From: Roseiarcus sp963748545
GTDB lineage: Bacteria > Pseudomonadota > Alphaproteobacteria > Rhizobiales > Beijerinckiaceae
Length of the DNA: 64,000 nt
Reading direction: 5' to 3'
Assembly: GCA_963748545.1 (NCBI GenBank)
Contig: CAVVJO010000036.1
Span: 186,001 to 250,000, forward strand
Shown: positions 63,918 through 64,000 of the stretch, piece after piece
Position numbering within the stretch: the stretch's first letter is position 1
Layout: each line of letters starts with the position of its first letter
Position numbers and translations under genes: made by a program
The notes under the pieces: model-generated
The model's database searches: none
What the model was told of the DNA's origin: nothing
The model's input: only the letters and a program-made list of their open reading frames with translations

Positions 63918-64000
63918 TTTTCGAGACGCCCGTGAGCGCACGCCCCCTCAAAAATCCAGATCGGCGTATGTCGCGCTGGGGGCCATGCCGGGGAGGCGGT

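Larger units (their letters stand above)
63649..64000. other. 352-bp right edge without a supported gene
   Basis: Non-coding as far as visible. It contains a REP-like palindrome (63771-63803) and an inverted array of 7-bp repeats (63836-63917), described separately. Open frames across the repeats encode repetitive Trp/Arg/Ser-rich sequence and look spurious. Confidence 0.6.

Overview
This 64 kb window is one continuous piece of a high-GC bacterial chromosome, most likely an alphaproteobacterium of the Hyphomicrobiales (Beijerinckiaceae/Methylocystaceae-like). The evidence is the ribH-nusB order, a Rhizobiales-style patatin and CBS complement, formate-tetrahydrofolate ligase, split methylmalonyl-CoA mutase, a bacteriophytochrome, DUF1127, and intergenic palindromes of a type common in that order. 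The placement is inferred from gene content only. No rRNA, tRNA, CRISPR array, prophage or insertion sequence was seen. About 66 protein genes are supported.

Layout. 1-8.8 kb: end of an SDR gene, topA, a VOC protein, a patatin-like protein, the rubrerythrin/Fe-S protein/DUF3501 triad, a phospholipid N-methyltransferase and a response regulator. 9.2-19.4 kb: housekeeping genes (rnr, DUF983, NUDIX, nusB-ribH, yidD-Fe-S scaffold, folE-hisI, patatin, CBS protein, SDR) and a HigBA-type toxin-antitoxin pair. 19.4-26.7 kb: a six-gene operon for a hydrogenase-4-like membrane complex whose large subunit has lost the nickel-iron ligands (an Ehr-type complex). 26.8-36.5 kb: inositol phosphatase, ICMT-like methyltransferase, formate-THF ligase, aldo/keto reductase and both methylmalonyl-CoA mutase subunits. 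37-45 kb: DUF1127, a DUF900 lipoprotein hydrolase, an MFS/TetR pair, and a tightly overlapping operon of bacteriophytochrome, response regulator and HWE kinase. 46-48.5 kb: a bufferin-type RiPP operon (DUF2282 precursor, DUF692 MNIO enzyme, DUF2063 partner, DoxX protein). 49-57 kb: LysR, a peroxiredoxin-like protein, and an iron operon (Fbp ABC transporter, secreted beta-propeller, Dyp-type peroxidase). 57-63.6 kb: a Liv-type ABC transporter with an Asp/Glu racemase, divergent from a GntR regulator with two clear operator candidates between them. The right edge holds palindromic and heptamer repeats.

The most unusual global feature is at least 13 single-base frame disruptions in 10 otherwise well-conserved genes (topA, patatin, Fe-S protein, methyltransferase, hyfB, mcmA, mcmB, fbpC, livG, livK). 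Eleven are +1, and eight of these fit one surplus base inside a TCGA tetranucleotide. They hit essential genes, so a systematic sequencing or consensus error is the most likely cause. The annotation below therefore gives corrected gene spans. The shared signature is worth checking against raw reads and proteomics.

Metabolically the window points to C1 and propionate/methylmalonate assimilation, iron and copper handling, peroxide defence and light-responsive signalling.
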